Assembly (NCBI RefSeq): GCF_003171675.1
Contig: NZ_QFZQ01000009.1
Location: 124,001 to 188,000 of the forward strand
Length of the DNA stretch: 64,000 bases
Reading direction: 5' to 3'
Source of the DNA: Reichenbachiella versicolor
GTDB lineage: Bacteria > Bacteroidota > Bacteroidia > Cytophagales > Cyclobacteriaceae
In this document: positions 50,576-59,960 of the stretch, piece by piece
Layout: the number at the start of each line of letters is the position of its first letter
Numbering within the stretch: position 1 is the first letter of the stretch
Program-made: the position numbers and the translations under genes
Notes under the pieces: generated by a model
Seen by the model: only the letters and a program-made list of their open reading frames with translations
What the model was told of the DNA's origin: nothing
Database searches by the model: none

Positions 50576-51394
50576 ATGGAATATCTAGAGCAAATCAAAT
50601 TTAGTGCTGATTTCATTCAGTCTAAAATAATGGAATCTCCCAAGTACGGAATTATACTAGGTACTGGATTAGGAGGTTTGGTAGACGAAGTAGATGTTGA
50701 GTTGGAAATTGATTATGAAGAAATTCCTCATTTTCCAGTTTCTACAGTCGAATTTCACAAAGGGAAATTGATTTTTGGCAAATTAGGAGACAAGTCTGTA
50801 GTGGTCATGAAAGGTAGATTTCATTTCTACGAAGGCTATACCATGAAAGAAGTTACATTTCCAGTCAGGGTTATGAAACTTTTAGGGATTGAAAAATTAT
50901 TCATCAGTAACGCTGCTGGAGCTTTGAATTCTGATTATGGTAAGAGTGATTTAATGATTCTTGACGATCACATCAATTTGCAAACCGAAAACCCACTGGT
51001 AGGAAAAAATCTAGATGAGTTAGGAGATAGATTTCCGGATATGAGCCAACCGTATGATTTTTCATTGATTGATAGAGGTCTCAAAATCTCCAAGTCGTTT
51101 GATACTAAGGTTCATAGAGGTGTTTATGTAGGAGTAAATGGACCGAATTTAGAAACTCGTGCCGAATATAAATTTCTTCGGATTATCGGTGCAGATGCTG
51201 TAGGTATGTCAACGGTTCCAGAAAATATTGTAGCTCGTCAGATGGGGGTGCCAGTCTTCGCTGTATCTGTTTTGACAGATGTATGTTATGGGGAGATAGA
51301 AAAGGTGAGTATAGAAGATATTTTAAAGGCTGCTGCTAAGGCAGAACCAGATATGACCAAACTAATTAAAGAACTTATAATACAAGATTTATGA
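50576..51394 (+). CDS. punA: purine nucleoside phosphorylase
   Basis: The ATG at 50576 (MEYLEQIKFSADFIQSKI) is preferred to the GTG at 50531. A 272-residue trimeric-type PNP: IILGTGLGGLVDEVDV (phosphate loop), VVVMKGRFHFYEGYTM, ISNAAGALNSDYGKSD, GPNLETRAEYKFLRIIGADA and VGMSTVPENIVARQMGVPVF. It phosphorolyses inosine and guanosine for purine salvage in the cytoplasm. It overlaps the SDR gene by 4 nt. Confidence 0.93.
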   Translation: MEYLEQIKFSADFIQSKIMESPKYGIILGTGLGGLVDEVDVELEIDYEEIPHFPVSTVEFHKGKLIFGKLGDKSVVVMKGRFHFYEGYTMKEVTFPVRVMKLLGIEKLFISNAAGALNSDYGKSDLMILDDHINLQTENPLVGKNLDELGDRFPDMSQPYDFSLIDRGLKISKSFDTKVHRGVYVGVNGPNLETRAEYKFLRIIGADAVGMSTVPENIVARQMGVPVFAVSVLTDVCYGEIEKVSIEDILKAAAKAEPDMTKLIKELIIQDL

Positions 51395-52083
51395 TACTCA
51401 AGGAACAAATTGCTATTGTAACAGGAGCTAGTAAGGGAATTGGAAGTGAGTTAGTAAAACAGTTGCTTGAACTAGGTGTCAAAGTTGCAGGTTGGAGTAG
51501 AACTAATGGTATTACTGAACACGAAAACTATTACTTCTGTTCAGTGGATGTTAGTAATCCAGATCAAGTTAGAGAGGCTTATAGGTCAACTGTAGATTAT
51601 TTTGGAAAAGCGCCAACTGTACTTGTTAACAATGCTGGAGTAGGTTTTGTTGAGACTATAGACGAAATGAGTTTTGATCATTGGAAATTAATGTTTGATA
51701 TTAATGTTAATGGGGTCTTTCACTGTAGTCAGGCAGTAATTCCTGCTATGAAAGATTTTGGGTTTGGTCACATTATTAATATTGGTTCTGTGGCAGGAAG
51801 AAATCCTGTCAAAAATATGGTCGGGTATGCTGGTACAAAGCATGCTGTTACAGGAATTTCTCATTCCATGTTTATGGAGTTAAGAGATTTTGGGATTAAA
51901 GTTACCTGTATTTATCCAGGTAGTGTAAAAACTCAATTCTTCGATGATATGGAGGAAGTCAACGCTCATGATAATATGATGATGCCACAAGATGTAGCTT
52001 CAAGTATAATTCACTGTCTAAATACACCACCAAATTATTTACCAGTAGATTTTGAAGTGCGGCCATTGAAACCTAAAGGTTAA
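51391..52083 (+). CDS. short-chain dehydrogenase/reductase
   Basis: A protein of 230 residues, classical SDR: VTGASKGIGSELVKQLLELG (NADP loop), VNNAGVG, IINIGSVAGRNPVKNMVGYA, and catalytic Y-x-x-x-K in GYAGTKHAVTGISH. A Ser is present in the IGSV strand. The substrate is unknown; the overlap with the PNP gene suggests co-expression only. Confidence 0.9.
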   Translation: MILKEQIAIVTGASKGIGSELVKQLLELGVKVAGWSRTNGITEHENYYFCSVDVSNPDQVREAYRSTVDYFGKAPTVLVNNAGVGFVETIDEMSFDHWKLMFDINVNGVFHCSQAVIPAMKDFGFGHIINIGSVAGRNPVKNMVGYAGTKHAVTGISHSMFMELRDFGIKVTCIYPGSVKTQFFDDMEEVNAHDNMMMPQDVASSIIHCLNTPPNYLPVDFEVRPLKPKG

Positions 52084-52135
52084 AAATAAGTTTTGTTGAA
52101 AAATGTTAAAGCAAATCAGTAACAATGGTTTGAGC

Positions 52136-52165
52136 TTGGCATTTTCTACGATACACTTACATTTG
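52136..52165 (+). promoter_or_regulatory. consensus promoter of the gldA operon
   Basis: TTG at 52136-52138, 19-nt spacer, TACATTTG at 52158-52165, a perfect Bacteroidota promoter. Transcription should start near 52172, giving a leader of about 62 nt. Confidence 0.82.
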
Positions 52166-52233
52166 CACAATTAAGAATTTACGTTTTGTTGAAGTAATGT
52201 AGCCTTGATAGGTTACTAAATGCTCTATTCAGT

Positions 52234-53151
52234 TTGTCGTTAGTAATCCAAAATCTTACGAAAATATATGGTCAGCAATATGCTGTCGATGATATTTCTT
52301 TCTCAGTACAAAAAGGAGAAATACTAGGTTTTTTGGGACCAAATGGTGCTGGTAAGTCAACAACAATGAAGATTGCTACTGGTTACCTGAGTCCTAGTAT
52401 GGGATCTGTAAAGGTGGCTGATATTGATGTGATAGCTGAACCATTAATGGTTCAAGCCAAAGTAGGATATCTGCCTGAGCATAATCCTTTATATCTCGAC
52501 ATGTATGTTCATGAGTTTTTATCTTTTACAGGTAAGGCTAATAAACTTTCAAGTAAGCAAATAAGAAATAGAATTCCAGAAGTAGTTGAACAATGTGGTT
52601 TAATACGAGAACAAAACAAGAAAATTGGACAACTATCAAAAGGTTATAGACAGAGAGTTGGTTTAGCGCAAGCTTTACTTCACGATCCTGAAGTACTTAT
52701 TCTAGACGAACCTACTACAGGTCTAGATCCAAATCAAATCCTCGAAATAAGAAAGTTGATCAAAGACGTTTCAAAAGATAAAACGGTGATTTTTTCTTCT
52801 CATATTATGCAGGAAATTAAAGCTCTTTGCGATAGAGTAGTGGTGATCAATAAAGGTAAATTAATTGCAGACAATACTATTGATGAATTTGAAAAGGGGT
52901 TCAAAGAAAGTCAAGTCTTGATAGTAGAGTTTAAAAGTGATATTAGTGAATCTCTACTAAAAGGAGTAGCGACTGTTGATAGTGTGACTAGAGAAAGTGA
53001 AGGTAAATATGCGCTGGAGGTAACTAACAGCGAAGAGGCTAGAAGTGAGGTTTTTCAGTTAGCAGCTACCAACAATCTACCATTGGTTGGATTGCAAGAG
53101 GAAGTTCGATCACTAGAAGATATTTTCCAATCTATGACCTTGGATCAATAA
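52234..53151 (+). CDS. gldA: gliding-motility ABC transporter ATPase GldA
   Basis: A protein of 305 residues: Walker A FLGPNGAGKSTTMKIATGYL (35-43), signature IGQLSKGYRQRVGLAQALLH, Walker B VLILDEPTTGLDPNQ. Start is TTG at 52234; it is fixed by alignment with the usual M-S-[IL]-V-x-[QK]-NLTK-x-YG start, and no in-frame ATG is nearby. It pairs with GldF/GldG as an ABC transporter needed for gliding in Flavobacterium, although its exact substrate is not known. It overlaps gldF by one base. Confidence 0.93.
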   Translation: MSLVIQNLTKIYGQQYAVDDISFSVQKGEILGFLGPNGAGKSTTMKIATGYLSPSMGSVKVADIDVIAEPLMVQAKVGYLPEHNPLYLDMYVHEFLSFTGKANKLSSKQIRNRIPEVVEQCGLIREQNKKIGQLSKGYRQRVGLAQALLHDPEVLILDEPTTGLDPNQILEIRKLIKDVSKDKTVIFSSHIMQEIKALCDRVVVINKGKLIADNTIDEFEKGFKESQVLIVEFKSDISESLLKGVATVDSVTRESEGKYALEVTNSEEARSEVFQLAATNNLPLVGLQEEVRSLEDIFQSMTLDQ

Positions 53152-53879
53152 TGTTAGCAGTATTTCTTAAAGAATTTAATGGGTTCTTGAATAGTTTAAT
53201 TGCCTATATAGTAATTGGAGTATTCTTAACGTCTCTTGGGTTACTGATGTGGGTATTTCCAGATAGCAGTATCTTGGAATACGGTTATTCGGATATGAGT
53301 ACACTGTTTAATCTCGGTCCATATGTATTCATGTTTTTAATACCTGCTATTACTATGAAGTTCTTTGCCGAGGAAAAAAGGACAGGTACAGCTGAGTTAC
53401 TTTTCACCAAACCAATAACTTATTTTCAAGTGATATTGGGCAAGTATTTTGCAGGTCTTGCTCTAGTGATTCTAGCTATATTACCAACGTTATTATCATT
53501 TTATTCAGTATATGTTTTAGGTAATCCTGTAGGTAATTTAGACATCCCTGGAACTGCGGGTTCATATTTAGGCTTGATACTAGTCGGGGCTGCATTTGTC
53601 GCAATTGGTGTTTTTGCTTCTGCAATTACAGAAAATCAAGTTGTATCTTTTGTCATTGCTGTATTCTTATCTTTTTTATTTTTCTCTGGTTTTGATTCAC
53701 TTTCAACCATTGATGTTTGGGGTAATATGGCACTTTATCTGAATCATCTTGGAATGCTTTCGCACTATAGTTCTTTGAGTAGAGGACTTATTGATTTAGC
53801 AGATGTTATCTACTTTATAAGTGTAGCGACAGTTATGTTATTGTTTACTAAACTAATTCTGGACGCAAGAAAATGGTAA
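53151..53879 (+). CDS. gldF: gliding-motility ABC permease GldF
   Basis: A protein of 242 residues with six membrane helices. Family segments AVFLKEFNGFLNSLIAYIVI at the start, AEEKRTGTAELLFTKPITYF and VILGKYFAGLALVILAILPT in the middle. It is the membrane partner of GldA. It starts in the gldA stop (TAATG) and overlaps gldG by 7 nt. Confidence 0.93.
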   Translation: MLAVFLKEFNGFLNSLIAYIVIGVFLTSLGLLMWVFPDSSILEYGYSDMSTLFNLGPYVFMFLIPAITMKFFAEEKRTGTAELLFTKPITYFQVILGKYFAGLALVILAILPTLLSFYSVYVLGNPVGNLDIPGTAGSYLGLILVGAAFVAIGVFASAITENQVVSFVIAVFLSFLFFSGFDSLSTIDVWGNMALYLNHLGMLSHYSSLSRGLIDLADVIYFISVATVMLLFTKLILDARKW

Positions 53880-55555
53880 ACAATAAAGCCAAAAGTTTAT
53901 TAGAACTGGGTATTGGCCTAATGGTAGTGATTATAATTAATCAGTTGATTAGTCACTTCCCTGTTCGCTTCGATATGACGGAAGGTAAGAGGTATAGTAT
54001 TTCGGAAGCTACTAAAAATGTATTAACAAGCCTTCAGGAGCCAGTATATGTAGATGTATATTTATATGGAGATATGCCAGCTGGTTTTAAGCGACTTCGC
54101 AGAGCTATTGATGAAACGTTGGATCAGTTTGTTTACTATTCTGATAAAAAGATAGTTTATCGCTTTACAGATCCTTCTTCTGCCAAGAGTGCCAAGGCTA
54201 GAAATGAATTTTATGCCGCTCTAGTAAAGAAGGGGCTTCAGCCGACTAATCTATCCTTTAAGAAAGATGGTAATAAGACTGAGAAAATTATTTTTCCGGG
54301 AGCAGTCATTTCTTATTTAGGACAGCAGATGCCTGTAATGCTACTAAAAGGTAACAAATCGTCATCTGCTGAAGAACAGCTCAATCAATCCATAGAAGGT
54401 TTAGAATACGAAATCGCAAATGTGATCAGGAAGCTTTCAAGTGATCGACGTAAAACTATAGGAATGATTACAGGTCATAATGAACCAGATTCATTAAACC
54501 TTGCTGGTTTGACTTCAGCACTTCTAGAGAACTACAATGTATTTAAGGTTGACTTGCCAAATAGAACTAAGACTTTGGATATATATGATGCTTTAATCTT
54601 TCCAAAGCCGACTACAGCATTTACGGAGGTCGAAAAGTTTAAGATTGATCAGTATATAATGAATGGAGGAAAAGCTTTGTTTTTTATTGATGCCCTTCGT
54701 GTCAATATGGATAGTGCAAGCGGGGATGGAACCTATGCATTTCCTTATGAATTAAACTTGGACGATATGTTATTCAAGTATGGAATTAGAATTAATAGAA
54801 ACTTTGTACAGGACATTGTTTGTAGTGATTTTCCAGTTGTAGCTGGTAACATGGGTAATAATACTCAGATTAGAATGCTTCCATGGCCATTTTTTCCTAT
54901 TGTCAATAACTTTGGAAATCATCCAATTGTCAAAAACCTTGATGCAGTTTCAATGAAGTTTGTTTCTACAATTGATACAGTTAAAGCATCAGGAGTGTCC
55001 AAAGTACCGTTGTTGATGACTTCTCAGTACTCTTTGATTTCAACAACTCCAGTGAAAGTAGCATTCAACGAACTTCAGAAAAACTTAGATCCTAAACGTT
55101 TCAACCAAGGTTCTCAACCTGTAGCTTATCTTCTCAAAGGCTACTTTAAATCGAACTATGCCAAGAGGTTGCTGCCTAAAGAAGTTTCTAAGTCTGGTCT
55201 TATAGAAAATAGTAAAGAGACTTCTATATTAGTGTGTGCCGATGGAGATATGATTCGAAATGAATTTAGTCCGAAAGACGGTAAACCTTTACCATTAGGG
55301 GTGAGTCCATATAATCAAGTTCAGTTTGCAAATCAAGATTTTGTATTAAATGCAATTGATTATATGCTCAATGAAAGTGGCGTAATAGTATCAAAATCAA
55401 AAGAAGTTCAAATTAGACCACTTGATAAAGTCAAGGTAGAAGAAGAAAAGCTATTTTGGCAGGTGTTTAATTTAGTCCTTCCTATAGTTTTGCTAATTGT
55501 CTTTGGAGTACTCAGGGTTTATCTGCGCAAACGAAAATACGCTAGTTTTAAATGA
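53873..55555 (+). CDS. gldG: gliding-motility ABC substrate-binding protein GldG
   Basis: A protein of 560 residues. N-terminal membrane anchor (about 10-28), a periplasmic body with RFDMTEGKRYSISEATKNVL, EEQLNQSIEGLEYEIANVIR, IGMITGHNEPDSLNLAGLTS and ADGDMIRNEFSPKDGKPLPL, and a C-terminal helix (about 530-550). The pattern is GldG/ABC-type uncharacterised transport. It follows gldF and overlaps the DUF4340 gene by 4 nt. Confidence 0.92.
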   Translation: MVNNKAKSLLELGIGLMVVIIINQLISHFPVRFDMTEGKRYSISEATKNVLTSLQEPVYVDVYLYGDMPAGFKRLRRAIDETLDQFVYYSDKKIVYRFTDPSSAKSAKARNEFYAALVKKGLQPTNLSFKKDGNKTEKIIFPGAVISYLGQQMPVMLLKGNKSSSAEEQLNQSIEGLEYEIANVIRKLSSDRRKTIGMITGHNEPDSLNLAGLTSALLENYNVFKVDLPNRTKTLDIYDALIFPKPTTAFTEVEKFKIDQYIMNGGKALFFIDALRVNMDSASGDGTYAFPYELNLDDMLFKYGIRINRNFVQDIVCSDFPVVAGNMGNNTQIRMLPWPFFPIVNNFGNHPIVKNLDAVSMKFVSTIDTVKASGVSKVPLLMTSQYSLISTTPVKVAFNELQKNLDPKRFNQGSQPVAYLLKGYFKSNYAKRLLPKEVSKSGLIENSKETSILVCADGDMIRNEFSPKDGKPLPLGVSPYNQVQFANQDFVLNAIDYMLNESGVIVSKSKEVQIRPLDKVKVEEEKLFWQVFNLVLPIVLLIVFGVLRVYLRKRKYASFK

Positions 55556-56484
55556 GGCAATTGAATAAACATATATTAATTCTCATTGGGCTAATAGTAG
55601 TTTCAGTAGGGCTGTTTTTCTATGATGGTAGTAATTCCTCTAGTGTCTCGTTTGATGTAGACATGTTTCAAATTGAAGATACCTCAAGTTTGAAATCTTT
55701 AATTATAGAAAGATTTGGGAAAAAGATTGAAATACAAAATCCTGATGGTTGGTTGCTCAATGAAAGGTATGCAGTAGATCCATCATTGATAAAGGTTACT
55801 AAGGCCATAATGTCACAGGTTTCTATTATTCGTCCTGTTAGCCGGCTTAATTTTGATGAAATAAAAACAGACCTTCTGACCAAAGGTGCTAAGGTTACAT
55901 TAGGTACTAAGACAGGTGTAAAATCATTCTATGCCGGAGGAAATGCTACTAAATCGGTTGGGTATTTTGCTAATGAGAATCTTACTGATATCTACGTTGT
56001 AGGCATTCCGGGTTATGAAAACTATCTCTCAGGAATATTCGAACTTACTCTGAATCAATGGCGAGATAGGATGCTGTTTGCTTCTAACTGGAGATCAATA
56101 CAGAATCTTAGGATAAAATATTCTAACGCAGAAAACCTTGATATATACTTTGATAAAAAATTTCTTGCTGTAAATAGTGTTAATCTACTTGACACGGCTG
56201 TGTTCATGGACTATCTCAGTCAGTATGAGCAGTTCATGCTTAACGATTATCTAGATGAAGGAGAGTTTCCTCGATATGATAGTCTTTCAAAAGTAGAGCC
56301 TTTTGCTACTTTGACCTTAGATGATATTGATGCTTCAAGAAGCCGTAATTTGAAAATTTACCCATTGATTCCCAAAGAGCGATTTTACCTCTTGAAAGAT
56401 GATAGTGATCAAATGATTGTCGTAGATAAGGGTAGAATGGAGAAGCTTATGAAGAAAGGAAGTTATTTTTCTGTGAATAAATAA
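55552..56484 (+). CDS. DUF4340-like protein linked to the Gld transporter
   Basis: A protein of 310 residues with an N-terminal membrane helix (about 5-22) and a periplasmic beta-rich body: LIIERFGKKIEIQNPDGWLL, GKSFYAGGNATKSVGYFAN in diverged form, and VVGIPGYENYLSGIFELTLN with NQWRDRMLF. DUF4340 proteins often follow GldG-like genes. The function is unknown, probably an accessory of the same transporter. It is the last gene of the gld operon here. Confidence 0.82.
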   Translation: MRQLNKHILILIGLIVVSVGLFFYDGSNSSSVSFDVDMFQIEDTSSLKSLIIERFGKKIEIQNPDGWLLNERYAVDPSLIKVTKAIMSQVSIIRPVSRLNFDEIKTDLLTKGAKVTLGTKTGVKSFYAGGNATKSVGYFANENLTDIYVVGIPGYENYLSGIFELTLNQWRDRMLFASNWRSIQNLRIKYSNAENLDIYFDKKFLAVNSVNLLDTAVFMDYLSQYEQFMLNDYLDEGEFPRYDSLSKVEPFATLTLDDIDASRSRNLKIYPLIPKERFYLLKDDSDQMIVVDKGRMEKLMKKGSYFSVNK

Positions 56485-56666
56485 TTAGGGCAAATCTTTT
56501 TATATATGATTCGAATTTTAATTGAACCAATTCTATTGCCTCGTAAAGCCTGATAAATCTTCTGTTTAGCATGCGCTAAATAACTACCATTCTACTCAAT
56601 TGAAATTTGCTACTGAAAGTTGCTAAATCACAGATAGAACTCACTTTTTTATTTGCTATTTATCCT

Positions 56667-56703
56667 TAACTTTGGCTGCCTCAAAGCAGGTTCATACTTT
56701 GAG
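56667..56703 (+). promoter_or_regulatory. -7 box and leader hairpin of dnaN
   Basis: TAACTTTG at 56667-56674 (perfect TAnnTTTG; TTT rather than TTG at the -33 position). A hairpin CTCAAAG / CTTTGAG with 10-nt loop follows at 56680-56703, at the start of the transcript and about 35 nt before the ATG. Whether the hairpin regulates dnaN is unknown. Confidence 0.55.
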
Positions 56704-56738
56704 CATTCATTTATTCTAGGACACTTTTAAACTTCACG

Positions 56739-57866
56739 ATGAAATTTATTGTTTCTTCTTCGTACCTACTGAAGCAGATTTCTGCGATCAATGGTGTGAT
56801 CACTACTAATCCAGTCGTTCCGATTCTTGAGAACTTTCTTTTTGAAATCAGCGATGGGAAGTTAACAGTAACTGCTTCTGATTTACAAACTTCCATGATC
56901 ACGGAGCTTGAAGTGGAGGCGAAAGAGAACGGTAGCATTGCAGTTCCTTCTAAGATACTTTTAGACACTCTGAAAAATCTACCAGAGCAGCCAATTACTT
57001 TTGATATTGACGAAGCTTCATATAGCATAGAGATCAATTCTGACAATGGTAAGTATAAGCTGTCAGGAGAGAATGCTACAGACTTTCCTAAAGTGCCTAC
57101 TGTAGCTGATGGTAGTTCGGTTAATATTTCCTCTGAGGTGTTAGGTCATGCTATCTCCAATACTATTTTGGCGACTAGCAACGATGAATTGAGACCAGCG
57201 ATGACTGGCGTGTTTTTGAACCTATCTGATACGAATACCACATTCGTGGCAACTGATGGTCATAGATTAATAAGGTACAGGAGAGTAGATATTGCCTCTG
57301 ACAGTGGTGCGAGCATGATTATTCCTCGTAAAGCTTTAACGCTGTTGAATTCGACCTTACCATCAGAGAATACTAACGTAAGTGTAGAATATAATGTGTC
57401 AAACGCCTTCTTTAGATTTGATGGTGTTCAGATGGTATGTAGATTGATCGACGAGAGATTCCCTGATTACGAAAATGTAATTCCAGCTGGTAATGATAAC
57501 GAAATGACAATCGATAGAGCTGAACTTCTTGGTTCATTGAAGCGTATAGCGATTTATGCCAATAAGACAACTCATCAGGTAAGATTGAAGATCACCGGAA
57601 GCGAGTTGGTAGTGTCATCTGAGGACTTAGATTTTTCTAACGAAGCCAATGAAAGACTTTCTTGTGACCATAACGGTGCAGATATTGAGATTGGATTTAA
57701 TGGTAAGTTCTTGATTGAGATGCTAGCAAATGTTAGTTCTAAGCAAGTAACAATGAAGCTTTCTGAACCAAATAAAGCTGGGCTTTTAGTTCCAGTAGAA
57801 CAAGCAGAAAATGAAGATTTATTGATGTTAGTGATGCCAGTAATGTTGAGTAATTACTCAGCTTAA
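56739..57866 (+). CDS. dnaN: DNA polymerase III beta subunit (sliding clamp)
   Basis: A protein of 375 residues with the three topologically repeated clamp domains: NPVVPILENFLFEISDGKLT, VFLNLSDTNTTFVATDGHRL and IDERFPDYENVIPAGNDNEM, ending LLMLVMPVMLSNYSA. It forms the ring that tethers the replicative polymerase. It is a single gene with its own -7 box and terminator and is not next to dnaA here. Confidence 0.96.
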   Translation: MKFIVSSSYLLKQISAINGVITTNPVVPILENFLFEISDGKLTVTASDLQTSMITELEVEAKENGSIAVPSKILLDTLKNLPEQPITFDIDEASYSIEINSDNGKYKLSGENATDFPKVPTVADGSSVNISSEVLGHAISNTILATSNDELRPAMTGVFLNLSDTNTTFVATDGHRLIRYRRVDIASDSGASMIIPRKALTLLNSTLPSENTNVSVEYNVSNAFFRFDGVQMVCRLIDERFPDYENVIPAGNDNEMTIDRAELLGSLKRIAIYANKTTHQVRLKITGSELVVSSEDLDFSNEANERLSCDHNGADIEIGFNGKFLIEMLANVSSKQVTMKLSEPNKAGLLVPVEQAENEDLLMLVMPVMLSNYSA

Positions 57867-57894
57867 TAGCGCACTAAATATTAGAATACTCTAG

Positions 57895-57921
57895 GGCAGT
57901 CAGAAATGACTGCCTTTTTTT
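57895..57921 (+). terminator. intrinsic terminator of dnaN
   Basis: GGCAGTCA GAAA TGACTGCC followed by seven T residues; 8-bp perfect stem with GNRA-type tetraloop. Confidence 0.95.
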
Positions 57922-58037
57922 GTTCATTTTTTTGATTATTCATTTCTATAATTAATAGCAACTTCATAGTCTAGCTAATCCTAAGTAATCTACTAAGCTT
58001 AATATTGTCATTTGTCTTTTGAAAAGTGATAAATGAG

Positions 58038-59711
58038 ATGAAGAGCTACTATTTTCTACTTTTATGTATCTGCCTGTCTTCTTGTCAATTTCTTTCCCCA
58101 CATCCTAAATCCATTTCTTCTTTCGAAATAGAGCCACTTGTTATTGACTTAGAGCTCAGTTCAAATAAAATTCCATCAGACAGTCTATTATTCTTAGGGC
58201 ATAACCTTCTGGAGTTAGCAAAAAAACTTAATGATAAGTCTAGTGAAGCGCGTATTTCTTTGCTGTTGGCTAAGGTTTTAACTGAAAACGAGGCGTTTGA
58301 TGAAGCTATTGTACATTTAAGTAGTGCCATTGATCAATTCACGATCGACAATAATTTTCGCTTTTTAAGTAAAGCCTATAAAGTCATGAGTTTTGTTTTT
58401 TTAGAAACAGATAATTATGATAAAGCTTTCTACTCTATACACAAAGCTATGGAGTATAGTCAGTCTGAACCTCATAGAAAAGATCTTGCTTCACTTTATG
58501 GGCATCTTGGACATATCTATGAAAAGACACAAGTGTATGATAGTGCATTGCTATGTCAGAAGAAGGCTCTTGAGTATTTTGAATCTCAACCAGATTCAGT
58601 TGAACTAGCGGTCATATATGATAATATTGGAAGTATCTATGAGGATTTAGAGTTGTATGATGAAGCGAAATTCTATTTTGAAAAGGCCTATGAATATAAT
58701 CTTGGGATAAAGTCGATGTTGGCACTCGTAAGTAACCTGAATAATATTGGAGATGTATATCGTAAAACAGGTAATTATAATATGGCTATGCAGTATACCA
58801 AAGAGTCATATACGCTTGCAACGAAAATCAAGAATCTTGATCAAATTCAATCAGCAGCCAGAGATATATCCAAAACTTTTGCGGATATAAATGAATATGA
58901 TAGTGCATACTATTATTTATCGATCAGTTATGAGTATAAAAATGAATGGTTTGGAGAAAGAATGGCAAAAGAATTGGCTAAGGAACAGATCAAGTTCGAT
59001 CTTGAAAAAAAGAAACAGACTATTGTTGCGATGAAAAAAGACAGGCAGAATACCTTGACTTTAATCAGGTTAGGAGGATTGTCTTTAATACTAATCACAG
59101 GTTTGATTTCTTATGGTTCTTTTTTAAAATCCTCTAAAAACAAAAAGGAAAAGCAACTACTCAAAATTGAGAATGAATTAAATAAATCTGAGTTACTCAA
59201 TGCTCAATTAAACGAAGAAAAACTTAAAGCGGAAATTGAGAATAAGCGTCTTTTTGAAAAACAACTCCAAGATGATCTAGAGATGAAGAATGGAGAAATA
59301 TCAAGGTCCGCTTTGCATATGATAAGAAAGAATGAATTCTTAAAATCACTCCGAGACAATCTAAAAAAGATTAAAAAAAGTGAACCTGAAGATGTCAAGA
59401 AAAAAGTGAATAAGTTAACTAAAGCGATTGACCTTAGTTTCACAATGGATGAAGATTGGCAAGAGTTTGAATCAGTTTTTAAGAAAGTACACGTAGGGTT
59501 CTATGAAAAATTAAAAGAAAAACATCCAAATCTATCAGCGGCTGAAGTTCGGCTTTGTACTATGATTCATAGTAACCTTCAGTCGCATGAGATATCTTCA
59601 ATCTTGAATATATCAAGTGATAGTTTGAGAATAGCTAGATATCGGCTTCGTAAAAAAATTCAACTTGAAAAAGGCTCGAATTTATATACCTATTTGAGTA
59701 CAATCTCATAA
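58038..59711 (+). CDS. TPR membrane protein with C-terminal LuxR-type HTH
   Basis: The ATG at 58038 (MKSYYFLLLCICLSSCQFLS) is preferred to the GTG at 58026. The signal is lipoprotein-like (LSSC). Six or so TPR repeats occupy about 60-310 (ASLYGHLGHIYEKTQVYDSA, AVIYDNIGSIYEDLELYDEA). A membrane helix lies at about 345-365 and a coiled coil at 370-450. The C-terminal HTH reads LSAAEVRLCTMIHSNLQSHE then IARYRLRKKI. It is a one-component regulator of the same output class as the 7TM protein at 1.5 kb. The lipid anchor plus a membrane helix is a debatable combination, and the signal could be a plain SpI signal. Confidence 0.85.
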   Translation: MKSYYFLLLCICLSSCQFLSPHPKSISSFEIEPLVIDLELSSNKIPSDSLLFLGHNLLELAKKLNDKSSEARISLLLAKVLTENEAFDEAIVHLSSAIDQFTIDNNFRFLSKAYKVMSFVFLETDNYDKAFYSIHKAMEYSQSEPHRKDLASLYGHLGHIYEKTQVYDSALLCQKKALEYFESQPDSVELAVIYDNIGSIYEDLELYDEAKFYFEKAYEYNLGIKSMLALVSNLNNIGDVYRKTGNYNMAMQYTKESYTLATKIKNLDQIQSAARDISKTFADINEYDSAYYYLSISYEYKNEWFGERMAKELAKEQIKFDLEKKKQTIVAMKKDRQNTLTLIRLGGLSLILITGLISYGSFLKSSKNKKEKQLLKIENELNKSELLNAQLNEEKLKAEIENKRLFEKQLQDDLEMKNGEISRSALHMIRKNEFLKSLRDNLKKIKKSEPEDVKKKVNKLTKAIDLSFTMDEDWQEFESVFKKVHVGFYEKLKEKHPNLSAAEVRLCTMIHSNLQSHEISSILNISSDSLRIARYRLRKKIQLEKGSNLYTYLSTIS

Positions 59712-59960
59712 CTTATTAGTAATTTATAACTTGTTGATTATGTGTGTTTTGTTAGTAATTGTATACGCTTTGTTGCTTTTTGTAGACGTGCTTGTACATC
59801 TATTGTAGCCTCTTCTGATTACAAGACTTTTACATAATTAGCTAAGCAACAATAATTACATAAAAACTCCTTGATTAAAGTTATCTAAGTTTTAAAACTT
59901 GCTAATTTATCCTTAACATTCTACTTCTACTTTCGCCATCGAACTAAAACACTTTTACCA

